NCBI GenBank assembly: GCA_024663395.1
Contig: JANFAH010000004.1
Location: forward strand, 558,001 to 622,000
Source: Pisolithus tinctorius
Taxonomy: Eukaryota; Basidiomycota; Agaricomycetes; Boletales; Pisolithaceae
Length of the DNA stretch: 64,000 nucleotides
Reading direction: 5' to 3'
A program made the translations under genes and the position numbers. The notes beneath the pieces were generated by a model, which saw nothing but the letters and a program-made list of their open reading frames with translations, was not told where the DNA came from and ran no database searches. How positions within the stretch are numbered: the stretch's first letter is position 1; each line of letters starts with the position of its first letter. Positions 45,951 to 57,757 of the stretch are shown here, in pieces.

Positions 45951-47213
45951 TTGTTGGCTCTAAGTGTAAATTCCCAAAACGTACCCCCTTGGTATGATTG
46001 TATCACCTGTGTATCTGACAAGCGCTGCTTCCCTTTGGTTCAAGTATCCCATGTTCTGACCCTCTGCATTTCAACCTGCTGCATAGATTATTTAACGTTG
46101 TACTAGCAGTAGACGGAAAAAACCCAAGCCCCTTCGCATTAGATCCACGACTCAACTCGTGTTTCTGGGCTCTGGCAATAATGATGCGATTTTCCCTACC
46201 TCCATGACTGTGTAACACCACTACGGAAACCTTGTGTTGCTCCAACTCCGATCGATTGTTTCTAGTATCCCCACTGCAGCTGACAGACATGTGAATGTGC
46301 TAGGTAACCTCTCACTTCAATCTGGCAGAGATGTGGTAGACGACCACTACGATACATCAGATCGGGTTGGTTACTGGGGATAGCTGCGGTAGGCCATTTC
46401 AACATTTCATGTCAATAGCCGTCATCGGATTAAGAGTCTCCCTCGAAGTCGAATTTATTGAACAGCGCAAATGACACACCGATTGCGCTGTGTCGTCTTA
46501 CCGGGGAAGTCACCAGACCACCTTGGTCGTGGAGTCCAAGGTTGCCGAGTTCTTAAGAACCGCTCCCTAGAAATCTACCAGGAGAAAACACGACATCCAC
46601 ACTGCACGTCTATCAGTCATTCGCACAAAGTTTATATGGCATTGCAACTGCCGCTCTACTACACGTAGTAGGCCATAGTAATCCCAGCCCGGGTACCGAA
46701 TACATAACGCACCTGATGTGAGGAACCCGTGGAGCGTGTACCGGTACACCTGACTGTAAAATCTAAGTTGCGGAAGGTAAGTACTTAAGTAACAAGCGCA
46801 GGAAGTTCTATCCCTGCGTGGGACCATTGGGATTCACTGGGTATTCATACATGATACAGCTCTCCGACAAGATCAGAATAACTCCCCTCCTTAGTGAATG
46901 GGCAACGCCACACACCTTTAAGGAAGTAAAATAACTTTCAGGGATCGCGGTAAGTGTGTCATTCTACCGTAGAAGCATGGAGAAAACAAGTTGCGTCGAA
47001 CGGAGACGCACATCTTCACTACGGTGTTTTCATGAACTTAAGTTGCGTGATTAGGGGCTTGGCTGACATAAGCGTTTATTCCTCGGAAGTGTCCCGGGTT
47101 CCGATGACACGTCTACATACAACGAATCCGCACCTTTCTTGCAAGGTTACTAAGTAATTGCACCAAATGGCATGTACCACTCTATTTTCCAAGGCAATCC
47201 ACACTAACCACTA
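45951..47213. other. Intergenic, no supported gene
   Basis: Frames of 65-95 codons on both strands show no recognisable product. It separates NEP1 from SEC13, both on the plus strand. Confidence 0.45.
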
Positions 47214-48481
47214 CATGTCGACGACAGCCTGCGCCTTCTAGCGGTGTAGTGCCTGTGGAGACGGCCCACGATGATATGATCGTATGTTTTCAACTTCTAT
47301 GTCTCAGTATGAAGGCTCACAATACTTCTAATCCAGCATGATGCACAACTAGACTACTACGGCAAGCGTCTAGCCACCTGCTCGTCCGATCGGACCGTCA
47401 AGGTATTCGACATCGTAAACGGTAGTCCCAGCAAGGCGGCCAGTCATACGCTCAAAGGGTACGCTTTGGTGTTAGGTACCTGGGCTATCGCTTAACCACA
47501 GTATGTTAGCCATACCGGACCCGTCTGGCAAGTTGCGTGGGCACACCCGAAGTTCGGAAATATGTTGGCGTCTTGTTCTTACGACGGTAAAGTTTTCATC
47601 TGGAAAGAGCAAGCGCAGGGAACAACGTCAGGCGAATGGACCAAGATTGAGGAGCACGCACTTCATACTGCATCAGGTACCTAGTTTGTGCCAATGACTC
47701 ACCCCTTCTTACCGCTTTTAGTGAACTCCATCTCCTGGGCTCCCCACGAACTTGGTGCCATTCTGGCTTGTGCGTCTTCGGATGGAAAGATATCAGTTCT
47801 TACTCTCAAAGGTATGTCTACTGGTATCTGGCATATGTGTACTCGGTATTTACCCTCTTCGTTTGCAGATGACAGCAAATGGGTCCCGGACATCTTCAAT
47901 GCTCACGCTATAGGCTGCAATGCTGTATCTTGGGCCCCAGCAACTCATCCAGGCTCACTCATACTCCCTCAACAACCAGGGACTCATCAACCTTCCGCCT
48001 TCAAAAGGCTCGTCAGCGCAGGTTGCGATAACCTTGTTAAGATCTGGTGTTTCCGCGAAGAGACGCAGTCCTGGGTAGAGGAAGAGAAACTAGAAGGGCA
48101 CACAGACTGGGTGCGCGACGTAGCCTGGGCACCCAATATCGGCCTTCCGAGGAGCTATATCGCCACCGCCTCTCAGGTATGTTCCGGCGTCAGTAACACT
48201 TACCTTCGCAAGCCAGCTGATTGAATTGCGCTATATACCAGGACAAGACGGTGCTTATCTGGACTAAAGATTCGCCGACGTCTCCATGGGTTAAAACAGC
48301 CCTGGATCCTTCCGCCTCCACCACTCCGAATCCTGCAGGTAAATTCCCGGACGTTGTTTGGCGCGTTTCTTGGAGCTTGGCGGGAAACATCCTCGCGGTG
48401 AGCTGCGGTGACGGCAAAGTTACACTGTGGAAAGAAAATTTGCAGGGCATATGGGAATGCGTGAGCGACCTCGCAAGCTGA
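47214..48481 (+). CDS. SEC13: SEC13, WD40 protein of COPII coat and nuclear pore
   Basis: The N-terminus reads [11 protein letters not shown] before an intron at about 47,281-47,336. Exons follow: 47,337-47,458; 47,510-47,676; 47,722-47,811; 47,869-48,176; 48,242-48,481. The WD40 blades are evident: [20 protein letters not shown] with [26 protein letters not shown] with [78 protein letters not shown] and [20 protein letters not shown] with GKVTLWKE. Length and order fit Sec13 (about 320 residues, six blades). Sec13 pairs with Sec31 in the COPII outer coat and with Nup145C/Nup84 subcomplex at nuclear pores, and also joins the SEA complex. The exact start codon is uncertain; the nearest ATG is near 47,214 but needs a further splice. 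Confidence 0.93.
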
Positions 48482-49226
48482 TTACGTTTTGGAGCTCAGA
48501 CATGGAGATAATATTGATTGTTGCTTTCCACAACCAACTTCCACTCATAACAGGATTGTTTCGAGTGAATCAGATCACGGCTTGAACGATTTGCTTATCT
48601 CTGCAGGAAGGATTTGTGGTTTACAGCAGTTAATAAACTACGCATGACCTTAACCAAGAAGCAATTTGTGATAAACGAAGAAATAGGGTAAGGCACCTGA
48701 AGTAAGTGAATACCAGATCTGTATGCGACGGTTCTTGGGTGGTTATCTCTCTGTCAGTGTTGCATTAATCCGTTGGGAAACAATGTCGGAGGCCGACTTC
48801 ACTACAGTGGAATTTGTGGAATGTCTTGAAGAGCGGCGGACGGACCTAATGGTCAAGGTTACTCTCGACATCATGGAGGCCTTCTGGTGACCGAGCGTGT
48901 CACACGATACTCACCTGAGTACGTTCGATCTAAATCTCTAGCTTAGGCACACTGACACCTGTCTTGGCCGTCGACCATGTGAAAGCCATGTCAGACCTAT
49001 TGATGCCTCTGGCCGCGCGCCAGACCTCCAAGTGTTATATGTGTAATCCTTGGAAGTTTCTAACTTGAAACGAGATATCCTATGCCAACCCAGACGCAAT
49101 CAATACACGATTTCTACTGATCCAATGATCGAATCACAAGTGAGGGCAATGTTACATTGGGGGCCGGTTATACTGAGCATCCTCGACGTGTACGGAATAC
49201 TCTTTAATACCTCCATCCCTTAACGC
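48482..49226. other. Intergenic, no supported gene
   Basis: This is the 3' flank of SEC13 and of the first I66-like gene, which is on the opposite strand. No gene is seen. Confidence 0.5.
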
Positions 49227-49828
49227 TTATGCGTCCCCAACCATACGCTCGAAGTGGAAGAGGAACGAGTTCCCGATACCAATCATACTCTCCTTTAATT
49301 CAACCTGCAAATAAACATCAGTCAGAAGGTAACGGAAGGGAAGATTCCTGCCATTCCTGAGTAAAATCATTTGCGTTAGGAAGGAACCAGGTCAGGTTGT
49401 TGTCGACACGCTGGATGCTATGTACATGGTAAAGTGATCGTTAATTCCAAATGTTTGAATTGAAGCAGCTAAATTCACTTACAAGTGACCATCGGGATGA
49501 GAGTTGAGGCGAATCTGCCACTTTTGCGAGTAAACTCCGTAATTCGCAAATACTTTAGCATCCGTATCCATGGCGTCGGCTCCCAGGACGGACAGGAAAT
49601 AGACACCCTCTTCTTCAGTCTTGTCTACTCTCCACTAGACGGAAATTCAACCAAATGGAACTCCCATACTACAACGAGCAGTCGTCTCACCAGGCTAGCC
49701 TGCATTGGGAAGTCCTCAGGTACAACAATGACGCGCTTGTGCGCGTCGCGGGTCATGGGATCGACGCCGATGGCCCGTTTACGGTCAAGGTTAGTGGTAA
49801 TTCTGTATTTTCCTGGTTGAATAGACAT
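49227..49828 (-). CDS. I66 (cospin)-like protease inhibitor, copy 1
   Basis: The minus-strand gene starts MSIQPGKYRITTNLDRKRAI, then GVDPMTRDAHKRVIVVPEDF. After a ~56-nt intron (donor GTGAGACG, acceptor GTCTAG) it continues WRVDKTEEEGVYFLSVLGAD and VFANYGVYSQKWQIRLN. A third exon has DNNLTWFLPNANDFTQ, and the last reads VELKESMIGIGNSFLFHFER, ending at 49,227. The pattern (QPGxYxI near the start, VVxxP, a Trp then DGxY/F, a second W, then VxLKxL) fits the beta-trefoil mushroom inhibitors of family I66, which block trypsin-like serine proteases and act against feeding animals. A ricin-B-like lectin fold is the alternative. The donor after DFTQ is GA instead of the GT seen in copy 2, so this copy may be impaired. 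Confidence 0.6.
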
Positions 49829-51291
49829 GGTGCGTATGCAAGGAAGAAAGATGGCTCAGTGCTAAGGGCCCTGATTCGTGCCGTGGGCTTTATATGCACG
49901 CGAGAGCTGGTCAAACCCCCGGTTGCGACATGGGTCATGTGTACGAGCATATACGTATTCAACGACCGGTAACTGCTGGGAGACGTTGCCCCGGTGGGTC
50001 ACAACAGCTATCTTCCATTCCGCCTGTCACTGATTTTGATAGTGGGAATTAGGGGATTGCCTTAAAAGTAAACCGTCGCTAACACGGACTCAAAAGTTCG
50101 CCGCCAATATATTGTACTACGTTACAATTTATTCGTATTATGGTATGCATTAACGTACTCCTTTCTATGGAGGTCCTGACCAGTGATTGTTCAAGTCTGC
50201 CCCGGCCATCAGGGGCTTCAGTGGGGCCATGTGTAATATGCAGTCCAGGTCTAGACACAGTTGCGTGCCTCGGAGGCACATCACTGCGCACTGCCCTACA
50301 TAAAAGCATACCAGGTAAGTTAAGAGACCCGAAGATTTGGTACACCAGAAGGAGCATGCCGGGAAGCGGTGGGTATTTTTTTTTTTATAAAAAAAACTGG
50401 ATTAAAGTGCGTGAGGGAGTATCTTACGTCGCACTATTCTAGCGTAGTTAACGGTCCAGCAAGGCCGCCCGCGGCCTGCTATACTTTACCAGCGAGTGAA
50501 TGCCCTAACGGCAGAGCCTATGGCTCCTCATTAATCCGCCGTTTTCGCCGTTTTAGACGCTCCGGCTTTACGGTAAGGATGGTTTAAGCGGTGGGGTTAT
50601 CCAACAGGACCCTTGGGAGTATACCGGCACGCCAACAAGCCGAAACCTGCATGGCGATGCCCAGAAGTCGATCTTTCTCGAGGGATTTATGCGGATAGAG
50701 GAATAATAAATCAGTGGAGTATCGACGCGCGATGAATGTAGTGCTGGCAGGGTCGTAAGTGCAACGTGCGATGAAAGCGGGGGTGTCCAGACGGAAGGGG
50801 CAACCAGTAATTATAGCCACTCTGAGCAAGAAAATTGAACGTTCGTGTCCTGGCTACGGCCTCTGCACCAAAATCTGAGATTGCACGATACACACATCAG
50901 GAGGCTCTCTCGAACTTTGTGACTCGTCCATATAGCGTTACTTACTAATCAGGTCGTTAACCTGCATAAACTAGGCAAATCTAATCTCCGAGTATTTGCT
51001 GCAGCCCTTACCCGCTCTACTACTTCGTGACTTGAAGTTTCACATTCCTGGGCCGCTTCCTGACCATAACTACCAATTACCTGCCACGAGCGGGACACTC
51101 TAGACGTTAGTTGGAATGACGCAGATTAGAATGGTCCCCCGAAGCTAAAGACCACATTTCCTGTCGTGCGAGGTTCCAGATTCAGTGCAACTCATTTCAC
51201 AGCTCATTTATCTAAACCATACAACTAGCACATCCTGCAAATACACATACTGATCACAGCTAGATTTTGACCTGGACTTAGGCCGACATAT
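49829..51291. other. Intergenic, no supported gene
   Basis: Only short frames are seen. A short A/T palindrome (poly-T then TATAAAAAAA) lies at about 50,376-50,396. Confidence 0.45.
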
Positions 51292-51876
51292 TTACTCAAC
51301 CAACCTCTCCAAATTGAAGTAGTATCCTTCGCCAGGTAAGATCCCCAGGGGCTTGAGCTCGACCTGAAGCAGAGGTTAGCGTACGGTCATCATTATTGAA
51401 GGGTCACGCCTGGAGCACCTGAGTGAAATATTCGGAGTTGGGAAGATACCAAGCGAGCGATTCATCCGGGCTCAGGACGCTGTTGAATCATCAATAAACG
51501 ACAGCCACTCAGAGAGCGAAAACAGTCAACTTACACAAACCCCCTGCGGAGTGGGTGGTGGACAATTTTCCACATCTCACCCGGTTGCCCATAATACGCG
51601 TTCACTTTGTCTTCTTCCGGGCGGGCATTGGCACCGTCGACAGCAAGGAGGTAAAACTGGCCATCTTCCTGTCTCACTTCCCACTGCAGAATAATCGATG
51701 GATTGGCTTCAAACCACAGGTGAATGGAATCAACATACTGTGCTACCTGGGGGCGGGAATTCTGGAGGCACAACGATAACTTGCTTCACTGCGGATCGAG
51801 TTCTCGGGTCAACCCCGATGGCTGGGTTAGGTGAGAGGTGAGTGGTGATCCTATAGAGGCCAGATGTAACGGACAT
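51292..51876 (-). CDS. I66 (cospin)-like protease inhibitor, copy 2
   Basis: It starts at 51,876 with MSVTSGLYRITTHLSPNPAI and GVDPRTRSAVKQVIVVPPEF. A ~75-nt intron (GTAGCA...CTGCAG) leads to WEVRQEDGQFYLLAVDGANA, EEDKVNAYYGQPGEMWKIV. The next exon gives LSPDESLAWYLPNSEYFTQ (donor GTGCTC), and the last VELKPLGILPGEGYYFNLER, ending at 51,292. The exon structure equals copy 1, and all introns here have GT-AG ends. About 150 residues with no signal peptide is typical of cytosolic mushroom defence proteins such as cospin. The family assignment rests on motif pattern and length only. Confidence 0.62.
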
Positions 51877-52353
51877 GTTGAAGATGTTTCAAGTGAAACC
51901 TATCGATGACTGAGAAGTAGGACGAGCTGTTTTTGTATGCGGTCATTGGAGAAAAGGGGGTCATGTAGTACTACGTGTGGGGCTGTATGTAATGTGTACC
52001 ACATTGATCGGGGGCGATCAATCCTGGTGGACCTCGTCGAAGAACCGAACGCATGGGCCCGAGGAAGATGCTTCCAAAACATCCCATCATGGAAGATGCG
52101 AACACTGTGTCAAGTGCGCAACCCGTGCCATGGGAACTCAGGGAGCAAGATGGGCCTGACCTTGTTTGGTCGTTTAGTTATCTCACCGTACAGAACCAGA
52201 GCCCAGTGGCGAGCGGTGCACATGAACCGGTGACCAGTCTGAATTTCAATTTCACGACTTATTTACATAAACCATACAGTCAGTACTTCCTGCCATCACA
52301 CATACATATTGAGCACAGCTTCTAGATTTCGACCTGGAGTTAGGCCGGTATAT
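51877..52353. other. Spacer between I66-like copies 2 and 3
   Basis: No gene is seen. The part after about 52,240 repeats the 3' flank of copy 2 (51,190-51,290), showing that the unit duplicated together with its flank. Confidence 0.5.
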
Positions 52354-52758
52354 TTACTCGACCAACCTCTCCAAATTGAAGTAGTATCCTTCGCCAGGAA
52401 AGATCCCCAGGGGCTTGAGCTCAGCCTGAAGCAGAGGTCAGCGCATGGTCATCATTATTAAAGGGCCATGCCTGGAGCACCTGAGTGAAATATTCAGAGT
52501 TGGGAAGATGCCAAGCGAGTGATTCATCTTCCGGGCTCAGGATGCTATGGTGAATCATCAAAAAAACCACAGTCACTTCGAGAGTGGAGATGGCCAGCCA
52601 GGCGAATTGAACCGGCTTGCATTGATGCCTGGGGGCGGAACTTCTGGAGGTACAACGATAACTTTCTTGATTATAGATGCAGTTTTCTGGTCAATCCCAA
52701 TGGTTGGGTTATGCCCGAGGTGAGTGGTGATCCTATAGCAACCAGATAAAACAGACAT
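52354..52758 (-). pseudogene. I66-like copy 3, missing its second exon
   Basis: The first exon reads MSVLSGCYRITTHLGHNPTI and GIDQKTASIIKKVIVVPPEV. The later exons LSPEDESLAWHLPNSEYFTQ and AELKPLGIFPGEGYYFNLER (stop at 52,354) are close to copy 2. Between them the exon equivalent to WEVRQEDGQF...YYGQPGEMW is deleted; only a short stretch with CCTGGCTGGCCATC remains. The protein would lack the central third of the fold. It is therefore a pseudogene from a tandem duplication with copy 2, about 1 kb apart. Confidence 0.7.
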
Positions 52759-54631
52759 ATTCAAGAATATGCTTCATGAAGCGAAACCTGTTGATGACAG
52801 AAGTACGAACTGTTTTTATATGTGGCCATGGAAAGAAGGGGGCCCTACGTGTGGGGTGTATGTACCTCATCCTATCATGACATAGCGAAAGAGCTGCGCC
52901 CCGTGTCGCAGGGCGCTGCGAGATGCGGTATGCCACGCGCGGACGTTTGAATATCTCTCCGTACAGAAACTGGCGAGAGGCGCAACAAGAGGCGCAACAT
53001 CATACAAAACCTTCACTTTGGGCTGTTACCAAACCTGTATGCAGTGTGGACATTAGTAACGTTTGCAAATTTACCTGGCCATTGTTTTCCTGCTCCCATT
53101 GACAAAACCTCGATCAAGTTCGCCATTTTGGCCAAGATCAAGAATGGGCGCTGCCAGAGGTGCCACTATGACGACAGCCCTCTTCGAAATGGGATACTGC
53201 GGTTCGTTGTTATAACAGGCAACTAAACGTTTCTGTAGAAGAGTTGACCTAACGAAGACATACGCCCCGATTCCTTCGATGCCACGGTGGAGATTGAGCT
53301 TCAGTGGCCTTGATGGTTCCACCCCAGTATGAATGGAGACACTTATGATCACAGGACATAAACGAAGGCACGGAAACTCTTGTGGAAAACACATTGAGAG
53401 AAATGAACATACCATTCTAGTTCTGGGTGAGGGTGGTGCAGACAGAGTTCACACCCCCCTATGACCACCGGGCGTACACCTGTGAGGATAGAACGCACCA
53501 TTATACTTACCCCTATGTGTCTAGATGGGAGTCGGCAGCCAGAGGCTTGTACTATTCGCCTTGCGGCCTTGAAGCATGGGGCGTCATTACACTATCACCA
53601 GTGGTGATACGGACTTCATTTAATTGAATGCATCGCCGGGCTTTCTACAGTGCAAACACAGGCACCCACTACCTTCATAACCATACAGATGTTAGAGGTG
53701 GTCATTCTCCTGCGTTGCCTCCCACCGAGAACAGGTATTGCTGGATGCCACATCTGGAAGGCAAGTGACGTCTCACCCATGAGAAGGCGGAAATTAGATT
53801 TGCAGGAAGTACATCGATGGGACTGGTTCTGCACGAGCAAAATTCTCGGATGCTCAGTACCGTTCAAACTATCTTTTGGAGTTAGAGTCTTCGCGCTAGA
53901 AGGATTTCACATATATGCAAGGGGTCCGGTCTGTCTTCGGCGGGCAGATGGGCGTCGATAAACCCTGAAGGAACGTAATTTCTCATCGCTTCCCCTCTCA
54001 TCAAACATAAACGTGATCTGAGGTCAGGGGAGCACGCCCATGAACAGCTACTGCAAGCGAAATACCGGGTATAGTCGCGAATTCCACCAACCTGTGCACG
54101 ACTGCCATCAAAATCAGAAAAAAACGAAGTGGGAAAATATGAGAAGCGCGAAGAAGTAGTCTGAGCATAGTAGCACTGAACAACAAGCTCTGAGGCCGAC
54201 TCCGGCATACCCCGTATGGCCAAGGCTGTGTTCACTCCAACCTTTGTGCAATAATGGATTGTGCGTCTTTCGGTCAAACGAGAACCGAAAGAAGTGAGGT
54301 TTAATGAAACCTCACAATGGCGAGGGGATCGCACGGACATGGTGCACTGGCGAACAGACGTGCCAGATCAGAAGGACCGATTCCAACGTGAGCATCAGAC
54401 AACGGTTGTAGATGCGGTCGAGGAACGTACGATGCCCAATGCTAGAGTCCCGAGTGCTGCGTTCGTCGACGGTATGGTCTTCGTCACAGTGGCTGTAAGT
54501 GCTGCAACTACAATTGCGCCTCCTCGGATGGAATACCAATCAGTTTAATATATGACAGGAGGATAGCCGGCATTGAAACGCTGAGGGTGGTAGTGTTGTC
54601 TTTTGTTGAGAAAAGGACGCGTTGTGCTGCA
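52759..54631. other. Region with a doubtful fourth I66-like remnant
   Basis: On the minus strand at about 53,140-53,300 a frame reads GIGAYVFVRSTLLQKRLVAC, NNEPQYPISKRAVVIVAPLA. It has the same layout as the first exon of the I66-like genes (GxY, then KxVxVVxP) at low similarity. No downstream exons can be assigned. The long minus-strand frame at 53,882-54,340 has no recognisable content. Confidence 0.3.
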
Positions 54632-55082
54632 GCTTCGTCCAGGCTCGCTCATACTCCCTCGACAAGACAACGACCAAGAGCTCACCAGCCTTCGGCCCTC
54701 AAAAGGCTCGTCAGCGTGGGGTGTTATAACCTTGTTAAGATCTGGTGTTTTCGTGAAGAGACGCAGTGCTAGGCAGGGGAAGAGAAACTGGCAGGGCGCA
54801 CAAACTAGGTGCGCGACGCAGCCTGAGCACCCGATACCGGTCTTCTAAGGAGCTATATCGCCACCGCCTCTCCGGTGTGCTTCAGTGTCAGCAAGACCTA
54901 GCTTCGGAAGTCAGCTGATTAAATTGAGCTATACACTTGGACAAGATAGTGCTTATCCGGACTAAAGATCCGCCCTGCAGGTAAATTCCCAGACGTTGTT
55001 TGGCGCATTTCCGGGAGCTGGGCGGGAAGCATCCTTGCGGTAGCGGCAGGGTTACGTCAAGGTTACGTTGCGGAGTGAAAGC
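54632..55082 (+). pseudogene. Partial SEC13 duplicate (intron retained)
   Basis: This stretch aligns with 47,942-48,430 of SEC13. It includes [31 protein letters not shown] and SYIATAS. The intron between TCTCAG and GACAAG is still present in mutated form at about 54,880-54,950, so the copy arose from DNA and not from mRNA. In-frame stops replace Trp/Gly positions (TAG near 54,771 and 54,806). About 60 bases before CTGCAGGTAAATTCC are deleted. Similarity ends near 55,082, where retroelement E begins. Confidence 0.9.
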
Positions 55083-55400
55083 TTGTTGTAGGGTTTCGGA
55101 CCGACGCTTGACAGTATGTTCCCAAGAGATATTCGTTCACTTGACAGATCCAATTTGTTTCTCATTTGTCTCTTTTGATTTACTTGTCCCGTTCATCTAT
55201 GTTGACGTTTCGTACCTGTTTGCTACAGTATAAAGAGACTCATACTACGTAGAGATAGAGGGACTTCCTTCCCTACATCAATACAGACCACAACATCTGG
55301 ATAATTGTGTAGCGTGTCTTAAGGAAAGTCTCTTGTGTCTATGTCGCAAGTGTTACTACTTCGCCTCGGAGTCACATATTTTTATCCTCTCTAAAAACTG
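55083..55400 (+). repeat. Presumed 5' LTR of element E
   Basis: The similarity to SEC13 stops near 55,082. The next 300 bp hold a TATA box at 55,228-55,237 and leader-like sequence, then gag frames. LTR ends cannot be fixed without the 3' copy. Confidence 0.4.
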
Positions 55401-55486
55401 GTCTAAAACTCAAAACACACGCCCTTCCCCGATACCTCCCTCAACAATTTGCGAACTGATCCCTCGCATAGAAAAGAAGTGAGTAT

Positions 55487-57483
55487 CATGTCAAAAATCT
55501 CTGAAACACATAACGCTCGATACAACCTCCGCTGAGCTACTCGAGCTCGAGCGGCTTCCCTACCCCATAGCCCGACAGCCCAGCCTGGTGCTGAAGCTGT
55601 CGAGAGTTTCCCCACTATCAAAAAAGACTCCCGTCAGAAGTCATCCCCCAATCCCGACCGAGAACCCAGCCGATGCTGCCCGAAAGTACAGCGACGTCGT
55701 GCGAGTAAGCACCAGAAGTGCAAGTCTGGCGCCCAGAGGTGCGACCGTAGACAAGCCTGGCTCGAGATTAGTCTTGCCAGTGTACCCCGGGGCATTCAGG
55801 CTCCCAGAGAACTACGAAAACAGTACTGTTGGAGCGTCGGTACCAGCTCACAGTGTACAGATAGAACTACCTGAAAATACCAGGAATAACGCCCCTTCAC
55901 CCTTGCCTATGAGTGAGACAGAGGTAGAGCCAAATGACCTGCAGTTGTGGACCACGGTGGTGTGAAAGAAACCACGCGAAAGGCGCACCGGAGGTAGTCC
56001 ACTACGGCCTGAACTTGAGCGAACAGTTCGAGAAGCTGAGAGAAATCTGACCCCTGATGAAAGGGAAAGGATTAGGAGGAGATCGATATCCACGCAGAGG
56101 TACTCGCGTGCGGACACATCCTCTGAACCCGAAAGCCACCCCAGAGATACGAAGGGAAAGGGTATTGACCCCAGGAATTGGGGGGCACTGAGCCTAAGCG
56201 GTGAGGAGGGGAACCCCGAGGCACAACGTGCCACACTGGCATCTTGGAAAATGGCCCAGAGGCTTAGCCGAAGCGACGGTGACGAACCTGGACCCTCAGG
56301 GAATAAGCAGGCGAACCTGGTGTCACCTGCTGGCAGGGTCAGTACAAAGTCGACCAGGAAGAACAGCGCCTCTAAGAAAAAGAAGGAGAGGTCCCACCAG
56401 AAAGCGAAGGTGACAAAAACTGCCACCTACTCCTCTGGAATAACCCCAAACCCGATAAGGGAAATAGTGGAGAGGGTTGCTAAACGGGATGACAAGCGTT
56501 GCGAATGGCAAAGGACGCCGAAAGCGATGGAACCTGTTAAACAAATTGATCCGAAAAGTTATATCGGGTTGACATTGAAACGCCTGGAAAAGGGTGACAG
56601 GCATCCTAACAGACGTAAGGGGAAGAAACGTCGATCCAGGCGAAACCCTTGTCGCGAGAGCAGCTCAGATTCCACCGGGACCACGCCGGATTCGAGCAGC
56701 AGCTTGGACGACAACTCATCCTCCGAATCCAAGGATTCAAACGATACACATTCGATGAGTGGCAGCTCACCTTCGGATGATAGCAGCTCGTCATCGAATA
56801 GTGATGATGGTTCCTCTACCACTAGTAGCTCAACGAACTCCGATTCATCAGATGGGAGTAGGCACCGCAGGCGAGGGAGATCCCAAAAGCGTAAGTGGGG
56901 ACACCGAAATGCAAAAAGATGGTCGAAGTCGAGACGAAGGACGACGTTGAAACCAATTCCACCGAATAAGTACGACGGGTCGGATGACGCACATTCGTAC
57001 CACTGTTTTGTCACCGAAGGAACGGCGTACATCGAGGATGGTCAAGTGGCCCCGAAGAAACGCGCTTTTGTACTGTCACATTATCTGATGGGCAAAGTGT
57101 ACGAGTTCTATGTGTGCGAAGTATCTGGAGATCCCTACAAATGGAGACTGTCAGATTTCTTTATGGAGCTATTTAACTATTGCTTCCCTATCAATTTCCA
57201 CCTATGGCAGAGAGAGAAGCTACAGGCGTGCTACCAGAATTCTAAAACTGTAAAAAACTACGTGTACGAGTTGAACGAGCTCTGGAACATGATAGGGGAA
57301 ACGGACGAACGTGCTAAAGTCCATAAACTCTGGTCGGGTCTTCACAAAGAACTCCAGCGAGACTTGTGGCGAGAAAAGCTAAACCCAGAGATCTCTTCAC
57401 TGAAGAGAGTGATAGCGAGCGCAGAGGTTCTTGAGATCACTCAGTCCATTATGGGAGATTATATTCTGAAGTCCCAAAGATGA
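55487..57483 (+). pseudogene. Element E gag
   Basis: The frame opens near 55,487 (MSKISETHNARYNLR, then a TGA where Arg is likely) and passes through frameshifts to a long open stretch from 56,251 to 57,483. It includes a Ser/Asp-rich acidic region (DNSSSESKDSNDTHSMSG), an Arg/Lys-rich region, and the capsid core: PIPPNKYDGSDDAHSYHCFV, GKVYEFYVCEVS, LFNYCFPINFHLWQREKLQA and LHKELQRDLWREKLNPEISS. This is the retrotransposon gag (Ty3 capsid) fold. Downstream, a knuckle GLCYICHKPGHFSRNCPTRH follows at 57,714-57,773 after a frameshift. Confidence 0.85.
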
Positions 57484-57757
57484 CAAAGTAAGAAGCGAGC
57501 CATGGCCAGCGCTGCCACTTCTCCAGAGGGACCGAGTCCTCCAAGCGTGAACGGAGATGTCACCGGAAGAAATGTAAGGATTATGAGCCGTGAAAGGAGG
57601 CAGCACTGACAGACGTTCGTCAGTCTAAGGGAAAGCATGATGGACGTTCTGACAAGCGTAAGCGCGACGCGCCTAAGCTCAGTAAAGACAAGCAGGAGCG
57701 GCACAAGGCTGAGGGTCTGTGTTACATCTGTCATAAACCAGGGCACTTCTCCCGCAA

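Noticed and set aside
50376..50396. Poly-T/poly-A stretch as a terminator hairpin
   Set aside because: It is a simple A/T palindrome in an intergenic region with no gene close by on either strand.
54632..55082. Processed (retrocopied) SEC13 pseudogene
   Set aside because: A mutated version of the intron before GACAAG is retained, and no poly-A tract is seen, so copying through mRNA does not fit.
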